NCBI RefSeq assembly: GCF_022570735.2 | Contig: NZ_JANCNS010000001.1 | Span: forward strand, 1,240,001-1,304,000 | Reading direction: 5' to 3' | Length of the DNA stretch: 64,000 nt | Source of the DNA: Christiangramia oceanisediminis | Lineage (GTDB): Bacteria > Bacteroidota > Bacteroidia > Flavobacteriales > Flavobacteriaceae | Made by a program: the position numbers and the translations under genes | Shown: one piece after another, positions 33,482 to 42,815 of the stretch | Numbering within the stretch: the stretch's first letter is position 1 | Layout: every line of letters starts with the position of its first letter | The notes under the pieces: generated by a model | The model's input: the letters and a program-made list of their open reading frames with translations, nothing else | The model's database searches: none | What the model was told of the DNA's origin: nothing

Positions 33482-34684
33482 ATGAGACAATTTATCTGCA
33501 TGGCAGTTATTTGCCTTTTTACTGCTTTTAGTCTGCAATCACAGGAACTTGGTGATATGAAATTCGGGAAAGGACTTCTTAATTTTACCGCCAAAGACAG
33601 TTCCTTCAGTTTGAAATTTGCACCGAGGATACAGTTTAGATCGGAAACCACATGGAACTATAACGGTGATGCTTTTGAGGATGCAGACCAGGCATTTTTC
33701 ATACGAAGAGCGCGATTAAAGTTCGACGGCTGGGCATTGACCCCAAAACTTAAATATAAGATCGAACTGGGTCTATCGAATTTTGATATTGGAGGAGCCA
33801 GCGTGTATACCAATAACGCACCGAGATATATACTGGATGCGGTTCTAAAATGGAATTTTTACGAGAATTTTGAATTATGGGCAGGCCAGACCAAGCTTCC
33901 CGGTAACGTGGAGCGGGTGGTATCCTCGGGAGACCTCCAGTTTGTAGACCGTTCCCTTCTTAACAGCCGTTTCAATATTGACCGTGATATAGGGATACAG
34001 CTTCATCATAAGATCAATATAGGAGAGGATTTTGTGATCAAGGAAAAATTGGCTCTTTCCCAGGGGGAAGGTAGAAATGTAGTGGTTGGAAATATTGGAG
34101 GGCTGCAATATACGGGTAGGCTAGAATTGCTGCCATTTGGAGAATTCAGCAAAAAGGGCGATTATTTCCAGTCTGATCTTGAAAGAGAACAAAGCCCCAA
34201 GTTAATGATGGGTGTAGTTTATGATTTTAATCATGATGCGGTTAAGACACGTAGTAACCTGGGAACCTATATGGAGCTGGATAACGGGGAGTTGTATCGC
34301 ACCGATATCGAAACCTGGTTCGTGGACGCGGTCTTCAAGTATCGTGGCTTTTCATTCATGGGAGAATATGCGAACAGAATTTCAGGCGATCCTTTAGCAC
34401 GTGTCCCGGGTGAATCCAATGTAGAGTATATCGTGTTAGAGGGGGAGGCATTCAATATGCAGGCTGCCTATCTTTTCAAAAATAATTACGAGATTGCGGC
34501 CCGGTATACGACAAACGATTATGAAGATTTTACGAATGTTTCAGATGTTGAGCAGTATACTATTGGCGCATCCAAATATATTGTGGGTCATAAATTAAAG
34601 CTACAAACAGATTTAAGCTATACCACATTGAATAAAAATACTGATAATCTGGAGTGGAGAATAGGCTTCGATTTTCATTTTTAA
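33482..34684 (+). CDS. OprO/OprP-type phosphate-selective porin
   Basis: 400 residues with a signal peptide (1-20, FSLQSQ) and a 16-strand-type barrel of alternating polar and aromatic segments ending in WRIGFDFHF. The early blocks FAPRIQFRSETTW and FFIRRARLKFDGWA are those of the porin O/P family of phosphate- and polyphosphate-selective channels. It is followed 64 bp later by the PiT phosphate permease, which supports the substrate. Regulation may involve the hairpin region upstream. Confidence 0.9.
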   Translation: MRQFICMAVICLFTAFSLQSQELGDMKFGKGLLNFTAKDSSFSLKFAPRIQFRSETTWNYNGDAFEDADQAFFIRRARLKFDGWALTPKLKYKIELGLSNFDIGGASVYTNNAPRYILDAVLKWNFYENFELWAGQTKLPGNVERVVSSGDLQFVDRSLLNSRFNIDRDIGIQLHHKINIGEDFVIKEKLALSQGEGRNVVVGNIGGLQYTGRLELLPFGEFSKKGDYFQSDLEREQSPKLMMGVVYDFNHDAVKTRSNLGTYMELDNGELYRTDIETWFVDAVFKYRGFSFMGEYANRISGDPLARVPGESNVEYIVLEGEAFNMQAAYLFKNNYEIAARYTTNDYEDFTNVSDVEQYTIGASKYIVGHKLKLQTDLSYTTLNKNTDNLEWRIGFDFHF

Positions 34685-34748
34685 TAGTTTAAAGATTTTA
34701 TAACCGGTAAATAGTTTAGACATTTACACCATAATTTAATTCAATATA

Positions 34749-36992
34749 ATGGGAGATATTTATTTGTTGATGTTAGTTGCCTTAGTGGTACTTGCCGTTG
34801 CCGATTTGGTAGTGGGAGTTAGCAACGACGCGGTAAACTTTCTTAATTCGGCTATAGGTTCCAAAGCCATTTCCTTCAAGACCATCATGGTTGTTGCGAG
34901 CCTTGGGATCTTCATAGGAGCCGTTTTTTCAAGTGGAATGATGGAGGTAGCCAGGAAAGGCATCTTTATGCCAGGTGAATTTTATTTTGATGAGATCATG
35001 ATCATTTTCATGGCCGTTATGATAACCGATATCCTCTTGCTCGATTTTTTCAATACCCTCGGGATGCCTACATCCACTACCGTTTCTATTGTATTTGAAT
35101 TACTTGGAGCGGCCGTGGTCATGGCATTGATCAAGATAAGCGCCAGTGATTCTGAAACCGTTGCGAACCTCGCGAGCTATATAAATACCGATAAAGCCAC
35201 CCAGATCATTTCTGGAATATTCCTTTCTGTGGTGATCGCATTCACTATAGGAGCCCTGGTACAGTGGCTTTCCAGGATCATTTTCACCTTTGAATATGAA
35301 AAGAAGATCAAGAACTTCGGTGCCCTTTTTGGTGGTTTTTGTCTTGCTGCGATAGGCTATTTCATATTTTTCAAAGGCCTTAAGGGAACCCCTTATTACG
35401 ATGATTTTAAGGACGTGCTTGAGAATCAGGCGATTTACGTCTTACTTGGGAGCTTCGTTTTCTGGACACTGTTCTCGTATTTCTTTATGAAAATCTTCAA
35501 AAGAAGTATACTTATTTTTGTGATCGCTGTTGGAACTTTTGGTCTGGCACTAGCCTTCTCCGGAAACGACCTTGTGAACTTCATAGGGGTGCCAATGGCT
35601 GCCTACCACTCATTCCTTGCCTGGTCTGAATCTGGGATAGCACCGGGAAGTTTTTCAATGGAAGTGCTTCAAAGCAAGGTTCCGGCCCAGCCTTACCTGC
35701 TGTTTATCGCCGGGGGGATCATGGTGGCAACACTTTGGCTGTCTAAAAAGGCCCGCAGTGTGGCTGAAACTGAAATTGGCCTTTCACGCCAGGGTCACGG
35801 TTCTGAAAAATTCAGTCCGAATCTTTTGTCCAGAAGCCTGGTAAAAGGAAGTACCAGCTTATTCGATGGCATCAAGAAGATCCTTCCGGTTAGCACCAAA
35901 CAAAGCATGAGCCGAAGATTCTCCAAGCCTGAAGAAGGTGATGATTTTCAGAATATTGAGGATAAGCCGGCTTTCGACATGATACGTGCTGCGATCAACC
36001 TCACCGTTGCAGGTGTATTGATCTCCATTGCGACTTCTTATAAATTGCCGCTTTCAACTACTTATGTAACCTTTATGGTGGCCATGGGTACTTCCCTTGC
36101 CGATAGGGCCTGGGGCCGTGAAAGTGCCGTTTATAGGGTAGCCGGAGTGCTAAATGTAATTGGAGGATGGTTCTTTACTGCTTTTAGCGCATTTGCTGCT
36201 GCAGGTATACTTACCTATATCATCTTCCTTGGAAGAGGTCCTGCGATTGCCATTTTATTGTTGCTGGCAATTGGTTTATTGGTAAGGAACTATATTTCTC
36301 ATAAAAAACAACAGGAAGCTAAGACCGACAAATCCGGCCTTAAAAAGTCTGAAAGCAAAACCGTACAGGGAATCATTTCAGAAAGTGCGAATAATATCGC
36401 GAATGTGGTGAGTCGCACCAATAAGATATATACCGATGTGCTGGAAGGCCTTTCTTTGACCGAAAAGAAGAAACTGAAGAAAAGCAAAAAAGGTGTTGCT
36501 AAACTTGATGCTGAAATTGAGGAATTACGAGACCATATTTTCTTCTTTATCAAAAGCCTGGACGAGACCAGCGTTAGGGGAAGTAGTTTCTATATCACCA
36601 TCCTGGGTTATCTTACTGATATTGCGCAATCGCTTGAATTCATCACCAAAAAGAGTTACAAGCATGTGAATAATAATCACAAACCCCTGCGTTATAACCA
36701 GATCAATGACCTTAAAGAAATAGATGATTCTCTTGAATTGCTACTTAAGGAAATCGAAGAGATCTTTACCGAGAGAAAATTTGAAAGAATAGGCCTTGTT
36801 CTTGAGAAAAAGGATAAGATCATGAATTCCCTTTCTGAAAAGATCGAAAAGCAGGTTTCCCGCACCAGGACCGAAGAATCCAGCCCAAAAAATACCACTC
36901 TTTATTTCAGTATTCTTCTGGAGACAAAAGACCTGGTGAACAGTTTGATGAAATTGATGGAAGAGTATAATAATTCTTATAAGAAAGTTTAG
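34749..36992 (+). CDS. PiT-family phosphate permease with PhoU-like C-terminal domain
   Basis: 747 residues. Residues 1-520 are a PiT transporter with about 11 membrane helices and the two family repeats: VGVSNDAVNFLNSAIGSKA near 22-40, MPTSTTVSIVFELLGAAV near 105-122, and ISIATSYKLPLSTTYVTFM around 425-443. Residues 525-747 are soluble, helical and Lys/Glu rich, resembling PhoU (SLTEKKKLKKSK, LDETSVRGSSFYITILGYL). The fusion puts a PhoU-like regulator on the same chain as the importer. It shares direction and spacing with the porin gene and ends at a terminator. Confidence 0.93.
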   Translation: MGDIYLLMLVALVVLAVADLVVGVSNDAVNFLNSAIGSKAISFKTIMVVASLGIFIGAVFSSGMMEVARKGIFMPGEFYFDEIMIIFMAVMITDILLLDFFNTLGMPTSTTVSIVFELLGAAVVMALIKISASDSETVANLASYINTDKATQIISGIFLSVVIAFTIGALVQWLSRIIFTFEYEKKIKNFGALFGGFCLAAIGYFIFFKGLKGTPYYDDFKDVLENQAIYVLLGSFVFWTLFSYFFMKIFKRSILIFVIAVGTFGLALAFSGNDLVNFIGVPMAAYHSFLAWSESGIAPGSFSMEVLQSKVPAQPYLLFIAGGIMVATLWLSKKARSVAETEIGLSRQGHGSEKFSPNLLSRSLVKGSTSLFDGIKKILPVSTKQSMSRRFSKPEEGDDFQNIEDKPAFDMIRAAINLTVAGVLISIATSYKLPLSTTYVTFMVAMGTSLADRAWGRESAVYRVAGVLNVIGGWFFTAFSAFAAAGILTYIIFLGRGPAIAILLLLAIGLLVRNYISHKKQQEAKTDKSGLKKSESKTVQGIISESANNIANVVSRTNKIYTDVLEGLSLTEKKKLKKSKKGVAKLDAEIEELRDHIFFFIKSLDETSVRGSSFYITILGYLTDIAQSLEFITKKSYKHVNNNHKPLRYNQINDLKEIDDSLELLLKEIEEIFTERKFERIGLVLEKKDKIMNSLSEKIEKQVSRTRTEESSPKNTTLYFSILLETKDLVNSLMKLMEEYNNSYKKV

Positions 36993-37019
36993 ATTTCGAG
37001 TTCTAAATTGGTAAAAGAG

Positions 37020-37046
37020 CCGTTCTGAAAAGGACGGCCTTTTTTA
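37020..37046 (+). terminator. Rho-independent terminator after PiT gene
   Basis: GCCGTTC and GGACGGC pair (one G-U) around TGAAAA, followed by TTTTTT. Confidence 0.88.
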
Positions 37047-37127
37047 TTTTAAAGTTTACGGAAGCATTCAGTAGCCTGAATCATTTCAATCTTCTTCTGA
37101 ATTTCAATAACTTTAGGAAAAAGACCA

Positions 37128-37664
37128 ATGAAAGTGGAACTTCAAAATATTGAGATCGAAATAGTTAAGGGAGATATTTCAAACCAGCCAGACCTGGATG
37201 CCGTGGTGAACGCTGCAAATGCCGAACTTGCTCCTGGTGGAGGTGTGGCCGGTGCCATCCATAAGGCTGCGGGGCCAGAGCTTTACGAAGAATGCAAGTC
37301 CCTTGCACCCATCGCTCCCGGCGAAGCTGTGATTACAAGAGCTTATGGTTTGCCTAACCAGTTTGTGATTCATACCCTTGGTCCCGTTTATGGAAAGGAT
37401 AAACCCGAAGACCAGTTGCTTTCTAATTGCTACAGGAACTCCCTCAAACGCTCTGAAGAGAAAAAACTTGGTTCTATTGGGTTTCCGGGGATCTCCACAG
37501 GGATTTTTGGTTATCCTAAAGAAGATGCCGTATCGGTTGTCTTTAGCACGTTAGTAACCGAATTACCCAACCTGGAGCATCTTAAAAAACTTAGATTTGT
37601 AGTCTTCAGCGATGCTGATCGTGAATTATATGAATCAAAACTTAAGGAAGTCGCTGTTGGCTAA
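37128..37664 (+). CDS. Macro-domain protein (ADP-ribose binding or deacetylase)
   Basis: 178 residues, a single macro domain. The ADP-ribose pocket is visible as AVVNAANAELAPGGGVAGAI (residues 26-45) followed by HKAAG, and GFPGISTGIFGYP. This is the MacroD/YmdB type, which removes O-acetyl or ADP-ribose groups. It lies 17 bp before pncB and pncA, so it should recycle ADP-ribose or its derivatives alongside NAD salvage. Confidence 0.93.
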   Translation: MKVELQNIEIEIVKGDISNQPDLDAVVNAANAELAPGGGVAGAIHKAAGPELYEECKSLAPIAPGEAVITRAYGLPNQFVIHTLGPVYGKDKPEDQLLSNCYRNSLKRSEEKKLGSIGFPGISTGIFGYPKEDAVSVVFSTLVTELPNLEHLKKLRFVVFSDADRELYESKLKEVAVG

Positions 37665-37681
37665 CCAACTATTTATACTAC

Positions 37682-39094
37682 ATGAATAATTTTTCAGCTA
37701 CCTATACAGACCAGTACCAGCTTGCCATGGCGCAGGTCTATTTCAATAAAGGCCACCGGGAACACCGGGCTGTTTTCGACTATTTTTTCAGAAAATTACC
37801 TTACAAAGGAGGTTTTGCCGTTTTCGCCGGCCTGGAAGATCTGCTTTCGATCATCCAGGATATTCGGTTCTCAAAAGCCGATCTTGATTATTTGCAAAAG
37901 CAGGGTTTTAAAGGAGAGTTCCTGGATTATCTGGAAGATTTCAGGTTTCGCGGAACCATACATTCGGTGTCGGAAGGCGATGTGGTCTTTCCAACCCGTC
38001 CCGTCCTACAGGTTGAGGCAAATATTATTGAAGCCCAGATTATTGAGACCATCCTGCTAAATCTTCTGAATTTTCAGACACTTGTGGCCACGAAAGCGAG
38101 CAGGATGAGGCAGGTGGCCGGGGAGGCCCATCTACTCGATTTTGGTCTAAGACGAGCCCAGGCTACGGGTGGTTTTTACGCCACAAGGGCAGCTATGATC
38201 GGGGGCTTTAACGGAACCAGTAATGTGATCGCCGGAAGAGAACTCGATATTCCGGTTTCGGGAACCATGGCTCATTCCTTTATTCAGAGTTATGATGATG
38301 AATTAACCGCATTCAGGGATTTTGCTGAAGACAGGCCGGAGAATTGTGTTTTGCTGGTAGATACTTACGATACTTTAAAGAGCGGGGTGCCCAATGCGAT
38401 AAAGATCGCGAAAGAAATGGAAGAGCGGGGACATAAGCTGCTTGCCATACGGCTCGATAGCGGGGACCTTTCTTATTTCGCCAAGGAAAGCAGGAAACAA
38501 CTGGATGCCGCCGGACTGGAATATGTTAAAATTGCTGCTTCCAACCAACTGGATGAATACGTGATCAAGAGTTTGCTTGAACAGCAGGCGCCGATTGATG
38601 TTTTCGGGGTTGGGACCAACCTGGTCACCGGCGATCCCGATGGGGCGCTTGATGGAGTCTACAAACTTGCCTGGTCTAACGGGCAGCCACGGATCAAAAT
38701 TTCTGAAAGTATCGTCAAGATAACCCTTCCGCATAAAAAACAGGTTTTTCGTGTCAAGGATGAAAACGGAAAATGTATTGGAGCAGATGCCATTGGTCTG
38801 GATTCCGAAGAAATGGTGGAAGAAATGTTCCATCCGCATGAGCCTTATAAATCCTTGAAAATTGGCCAGTTTCAACAGGAAGGACTATTGAGAAAAGTGA
38901 TGGAGAACGGGAAAATGCTTATCGAAAAAAGATCGCTTGAAGAGATCGCCGATTATTCAAAATCCCGCCTTGCCGAATTACCGTTGGAATACAAGCGTTT
39001 CAATAACCCGCATATCTACAAGGTTGGCATCAGTTCCAGGCTTCAGGAGGAGCGCGAGAAATTAATTCAATCCCATAAAAATTCAGCTTCATGA
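37682..39094 (+). CDS. pncB: Nicotinate phosphoribosyltransferase
   Basis: Converts nicotinate and PRPP to nicotinate mononucleotide. The 470-residue protein shows FSATYTDQYQLAMAQVYF at the start, ATGGFYATRAAMIGGFNGTS, the phospho-histidine block VSGTMAHSFIQ and FGVGTNLVTG. The length fits the long bacterial type. Its last codons overlap pncA by 4 bp (ATGA), so nicotinate made by PncA is passed on by an enzyme made in step. Confidence 0.96.
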   Translation: MNNFSATYTDQYQLAMAQVYFNKGHREHRAVFDYFFRKLPYKGGFAVFAGLEDLLSIIQDIRFSKADLDYLQKQGFKGEFLDYLEDFRFRGTIHSVSEGDVVFPTRPVLQVEANIIEAQIIETILLNLLNFQTLVATKASRMRQVAGEAHLLDFGLRRAQATGGFYATRAAMIGGFNGTSNVIAGRELDIPVSGTMAHSFIQSYDDELTAFRDFAEDRPENCVLLVDTYDTLKSGVPNAIKIAKEMEERGHKLLAIRLDSGDLSYFAKESRKQLDAAGLEYVKIAASNQLDEYVIKSLLEQQAPIDVFGVGTNLVTGDPDGALDGVYKLAWSNGQPRIKISESIVKITLPHKKQVFRVKDENGKCIGADAIGLDSEEMVEEMFHPHEPYKSLKIGQFQQEGLLRKVMENGKMLIEKRSLEEIADYSKSRLAELPLEYKRFNNPHIYKVGISSRLQEEREKLIQSHKNSAS

Positions 39095-39702
39095 AAGTTT
39101 TAATAGTGATAGATGTTCAGAACGATTTTATGCCAGGAGGAGCTCTGGCGGTACCCAGCGGTGACGAGATCGTGCCGGTGATCAACGATTTAATGCACAG
39201 GTTCGACCTGGTGATAGCAACCCAGGACTGGCATCCATCCGGACACTCCAGTTTTGCCACCAGCCATGAAGATGCTTCAGAATTTGAGGTTATCAAACTC
39301 GATGGGCTCGACCAGGTAATGTGGCCAGACCATTGTGTGCAGGGCAGCAGAGGAGCAGAATTCCATAAAGACCTTAAAACTGAAAATTTTGAAGCTATTT
39401 TCAGAAAGGGAACCAATCCTAAGATCGACAGTTACAGCGGTTTCTATGATAACGCGCATTTGAAGTCCACAGGCCTGGCTGGGTTCCTGAAAGAAAAAAA
39501 TGCTGAAGAGCTTTATTTTACAGGCCTCGCCGCAGATTACTGCGTTTATTTTTCAATGAAAGACGCTATTGGCGAAGGCTTTTCGTCAAACCTTCTAGAA
39601 GATGCCACAAGGCCTCTGAAACAGGACGAATTTGAAAAAGCTAAAATAGATTTGCTAAGAAGGGGTGGAAAGATCATGAAATCTAAAGACCTGGATTTTT
39701 AG
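39091..39702 (+). CDS. pncA: Nicotinamidase
   Basis: Hydrolyses nicotinamide to nicotinate. The 203-residue protein has the catalytic triad Asp8 (VIDVQNDF), Lys106 (IFRKGTNP) and Cys151 (GLAADYCVYFS), plus metal ligands Asp46/His48 (QDWHP) and His81 (WPDHC). It would also activate pyrazinamide, as the family does. It overlaps the pncB stop by 4 bp and, at its 3' end, the convergent outer-membrane protein gene by 4 bp. Confidence 0.96.
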   Translation: MKVLIVIDVQNDFMPGGALAVPSGDEIVPVINDLMHRFDLVIATQDWHPSGHSSFATSHEDASEFEVIKLDGLDQVMWPDHCVQGSRGAEFHKDLKTENFEAIFRKGTNPKIDSYSGFYDNAHLKSTGLAGFLKEKNAEELYFTGLAADYCVYFSMKDAIGEGFSSNLLEDATRPLKQDEFEKAKIDLLRRGGKIMKSKDLDF

Positions 39703-40475
39703 AAATTCAGGTAATACACATAGCCCACGGCCAGCCATAATACAAAATCATTGAACTTATTCTGGGGTTTCTGAACATCGAGGCCTTCGAGCTTATCGGT
39801 GTCATAGTAATGTGCCCTCGCTTCCAGCATGAGGTCGTTATACCTGCCCAACCGGTATCTAACTCCGCCGCTTCCAACAATCGCGAAGGTATGCCCGGGT
39901 TCCATGAAAAGTCCGTCTTCAAAAGTGGGGAACAAAACCTTGGGGCTGTCCAGTGGACCAAGGTCTGAATAAGCGCTGGGATTATAATAGACATAATGCA
40001 CGCCTAAACTAATGTAAGGAGAAAACAGGGTTGCGAAATCCCTGGCTTCTTTTATCCCAAAAAGATGGTACTCCAGGGCGAGCCCGCCCTGGAAAAGTTC
40101 GGTATTTCCATGCATCGCACGGAGTTGCCTTCCGCCTTCGGTATCTTTTGATGCCACCGGCCCGTAATGGTCCAGTTTGGATTTCAGGTAATTTATTTCG
40201 GTTCGAAGTCTGAAGTGTTTGGTAAAGAATAATTTAGTTGGCCTGCAACTACATTCCGGCTTAAAAGCGAGGTTCATATAATGTACGAGACCAATTCCGA
40301 AGCCTTCATTCTCGAGGTTGTTCCGCACATTCCAACGTTCTCCGTAATCGGTAAAAAATCCGGCCGGGCCCAAAAAAGTGCCAATCTCATGACCTATATG
40401 TAACTGGCCAAAAGTCTTTCCACTCCAAAGCGAAAGAATTAACGTGAAAAAGAAAATTGCCTTGGTTTTCGACAT
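39699..40475 (-). CDS. Outer-membrane beta-barrel protein, THC0290_0291-like
   Basis: 258 residues with a signal peptide (about 1-22, ending GKTFGQ). The mature start LHIGHEIGTFLGPAGFFTDYGERW is conserved in a flavobacterial family I know as THC0290_0291, of unknown function. Amphipathic strands and the aromatic C-terminus (VGYVYYLNF) suggest an 8- to 10-strand barrel in the outer membrane. An upstream ATG at 40508 would add 11 residues, but it sits ahead of the -7 element, so 40475 is chosen. Confidence 0.75.
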   Translation of the reverse strand: MSKTKAIFFFTLILSLWSGKTFGQLHIGHEIGTFLGPAGFFTDYGERWNVRNNLENEGFGIGLVHYMNLAFKPECSCRPTKLFFTKHFRLRTEINYLKSKLDHYGPVASKDTEGGRQLRAMHGNTELFQGGLALEYHLFGIKEARDFATLFSPYISLGVHYVYYNPSAYSDLGPLDSPKVLFPTFEDGLFMEPGHTFAIVGSGGVRYRLGRYNDLMLEARAHYYDTDKLEGLDVQKPQNKFNDFVLWLAVGYVYYLNF

Positions 40476-40496
40476 GTAGATGACTTGGCTAGTTAA

Positions 40497-40504
40497 CAAA
40501 TATA
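40497..40504 (-). promoter_or_regulatory. Putative -7 element for barrel protein
   Basis: Minus-strand TATATTTG matches TAnnTTTG, 21 bp before the ATG at 40475. Confidence 0.5.
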
Positions 40505-40617
40505 GCAAAATACCTTAACGAAAATATCGGGAAGACCGGTATATACCAAGCTCTATTTTTAAAAAGTTAATATTATATGAAATACAAAAATGAATCTACT
40601 AATCCTTAGAGAATATT

Positions 40618-40625
40618 TATATTTG
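40618..40625 (+). promoter_or_regulatory. Putative -7 element for gdhA
   Basis: TATATTTG matches TAnnTTTG exactly, 50 bp before the gdhA ATG. Confidence 0.5.
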
Positions 40626-40675
40626 TGCCATTAATTGGACGTGATTTTCAAAATTTAATAATAGCGCCAGTCATT

Positions 40676-42019
40676 ATGGAAAAAAACATCAAAGAATTCC
40701 TGGATAAAGTATCTACCAGGAACCAGAATGAACCCGAATTCATGCAAGCGGTTCATGAAGTTGCAGAAACTGTAATCCCTTTTATAAAAGAGAATAAGAA
40801 GTATCAGAATAAAATGCTTCTGGAGCGAATGGTGGAGCCAGAAAGAGTGGTGATGTTTAGAGTGCCCTGGCTGGATGATAAAGGGGAGATCCAGGTAAAC
40901 CGTGGTTTCAGAATCCAGATGAACTCAGCAATTGGCCCGTACAAGGGAGGTTTGCGTTTTCACCCTTCAGTAAACCTAAGTATCCTTAAATTCCTTGCTT
41001 TTGAGCAGGTGTTTAAGAACAGTCTTACCACGCTGCCTATGGGAGGTGGAAAAGGAGGTTCAGATTTTGACCCGAAAGGAAAATCAGATAATGAAGTGAT
41101 GAAGTTCTGCCAGAGCTTTATGAACGAACTATATCGCCACATTGGTTCTAACTGTGATGTTCCGGCAGGGGATATTGGTGTTGGAGGCCGTGAGGTAGGT
41201 TACCTGTTTGGACAGTATAAAAAATTACAGAATGAATTCACCGGTATCCTCACCGGAAAAGGACTTTCATACGGAGGATCGCTAATTAGACCAGAAGCTA
41301 CCGGTTACGGTAACGTCTACTTTGCACAAAATATGTTGAAGACCAGAGGTGAAAGCATTGAAGGTAAAACCGTGGTGATCTCTGGATCTGGTAACGTGGC
41401 CCAATATGCGGCTGAAAAAGCCATCCAGCTTGGAGCTAAAGTGGTGACCATGTCTGATTCCAGCGGATTCATCCACGACGAAGATGGAATCGACCAGGAA
41501 AAACTGGAATTCATCATGGAATTGAAGAACGTTCAGCGAGGACGTATCAAGGAATACTTGGATAAATATTCTTCAGCTAAATATCATGAAGGTGAAACAC
41601 CATGGAATATCAAGTGTGATATAGCACTTCCATGTGCGACTCAAAACGAACTTCAGGAAAATGATGCGAAGATACTTGTTAAGAATGGTTGTATTTGTGT
41701 AGGAGAAGGGGCGAATATGCCTTGTACTCCAGAGGCCATTGCGGTATTCCATAAAGAGAAAATATTGTTCTCTCCAGGAAAAGCGTCTAATGCCGGGGGT
41801 GTTGCTACTTCTGGTCTTGAGATGTCTCAGAACTCGATGCGATACAACTGGACTGCCCAGGAAGTAGATAATAAACTACATGAGATCATGAACGATATCC
41901 ACGAAAAGTGTGTGGAATATGGTACTACCAAAGATGGTTATGTAGATTATGTAAAAGGAGCCAATATTGCAGGATTTGTAAAGGTTGCCGATGCGATGCT
42001 CGCTCAGGGTGTTGTTTAA
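40676..42019 (+). CDS. gdhA: NADP-specific glutamate dehydrogenase
   Basis: 447 residues from MEKNIKEFLDKV, the usual length for the hexameric NADP enzyme that aminates 2-oxoglutarate. Motifs: GPYKGGLRFHPSVNLS, the catalytic-lysine block LPMGGGKGGSDFDPKG, and the nucleotide-binding VVISGSGNVAQYA. An in-frame GTG at 40625 overlaps the -7 element and is not used. It is monocistronic with a strong terminator. Confidence 0.96.
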   Translation: MEKNIKEFLDKVSTRNQNEPEFMQAVHEVAETVIPFIKENKKYQNKMLLERMVEPERVVMFRVPWLDDKGEIQVNRGFRIQMNSAIGPYKGGLRFHPSVNLSILKFLAFEQVFKNSLTTLPMGGGKGGSDFDPKGKSDNEVMKFCQSFMNELYRHIGSNCDVPAGDIGVGGREVGYLFGQYKKLQNEFTGILTGKGLSYGGSLIRPEATGYGNVYFAQNMLKTRGESIEGKTVVISGSGNVAQYAAEKAIQLGAKVVTMSDSSGFIHDEDGIDQEKLEFIMELKNVQRGRIKEYLDKYSSAKYHEGETPWNIKCDIALPCATQNELQENDAKILVKNGCICVGEGANMPCTPEAIAVFHKEKILFSPGKASNAGGVATSGLEMSQNSMRYNWTAQEVDNKLHEIMNDIHEKCVEYGTTKDGYVDYVKGANIAGFVKVADAMLAQGVV

Positions 42020-42044
42020 GTAAACCGATTCTTATAAAACGAAA

Positions 42045-42072
42045 GCCGCTTTCTCAAAGCGGCTTTTTTTAT
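42045..42072 (+). terminator. Rho-independent terminator after gdhA
   Basis: AAGCCGCTTT and AAAGCGGCTT form a long perfect stem around CTC, followed by seven T. Confidence 0.92.
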
Positions 42073-42095
42073 ACCTTCACGGCAAAAATTTCTGA

Positions 42096-42815
42096 ATGCT
42101 GGTCAAGACCGAAGCCATCGTAATTAGCTCTTTAAAGTACGGAGAAGCCGATCTGATCGTAAAGATCTATACCCTGGCAGATGGTTTAAAGACCTATATG
42201 CTTAAAGGCGTTCTGAAATCTAAAAAGGGTAAATTCAAGGCTTCCATGTTCCAGGCATTGAGCCAATTAGAGATCGTATCCAATCACCGGGGAGCCGGCA
42301 AAATGGAATATTTGAAAGAGGCTAAGGTGATCAACGCCTATCAAAGCATTCATTTTAACCCGGTTAAAATGGCCATGTTGATGTTCCTGGCTGAAATGCT
42401 TAAAATCACGGTTAGAGAGGAAGAACCTAATCCACCCTTGTTTCATTTCCTGCAGGCTAGTTTTGCCTATCTTGATGCCGAGGATAAAATAGCTAATTTT
42501 CACCTTGTTTTCCTGTTGCATTTAACCAGGTACCTGGGTTTTCAACCCGATAGCCAGCACGAAGATCTGCCGGTTTTTAACCTGCTTGATGGCGTTTTTC
42601 AGGAAGTACCATCCAGCGATTACTGCATCGAAGGCAAAAATGTTGAATTGCTGAAGAGCCTCTTAGGCATTGATTTTGATGAAATGCAGCACATAAAATT
42701 GAACCAGGTGAACCGGAATGACTTCCTCAATATGTTACTTTTGTATTTCGAGTTGCACGTGGAAAGCTTTCATGAACCCAGGTCACTGCAGGTCCTAAAA
42801 GAAATATTCGGTTAA
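42096..42815 (+). CDS. recO: DNA repair protein RecO
   Basis: 239 residues. The N-terminal OB fold shows VKTEAIVISSLKYGEADLIVKIYT and LADGLKTYMLKGV. The C-terminal helical region follows (TRYLGFQPD), here without the zinc-binding cysteines of some RecO proteins. It loads RecA on gapped DNA with RecR. The TonB receptor gene starts on the base after its stop, so the two are co-transcribed although functionally unrelated. Confidence 0.92.
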   Translation: MLVKTEAIVISSLKYGEADLIVKIYTLADGLKTYMLKGVLKSKKGKFKASMFQALSQLEIVSNHRGAGKMEYLKEAKVINAYQSIHFNPVKMAMLMFLAEMLKITVREEEPNPPLFHFLQASFAYLDAEDKIANFHLVFLLHLTRYLGFQPDSQHEDLPVFNLLDGVFQEVPSSDYCIEGKNVELLKSLLGIDFDEMQHIKLNQVNRNDFLNMLLLYFELHVESFHEPRSLQVLKEIFG

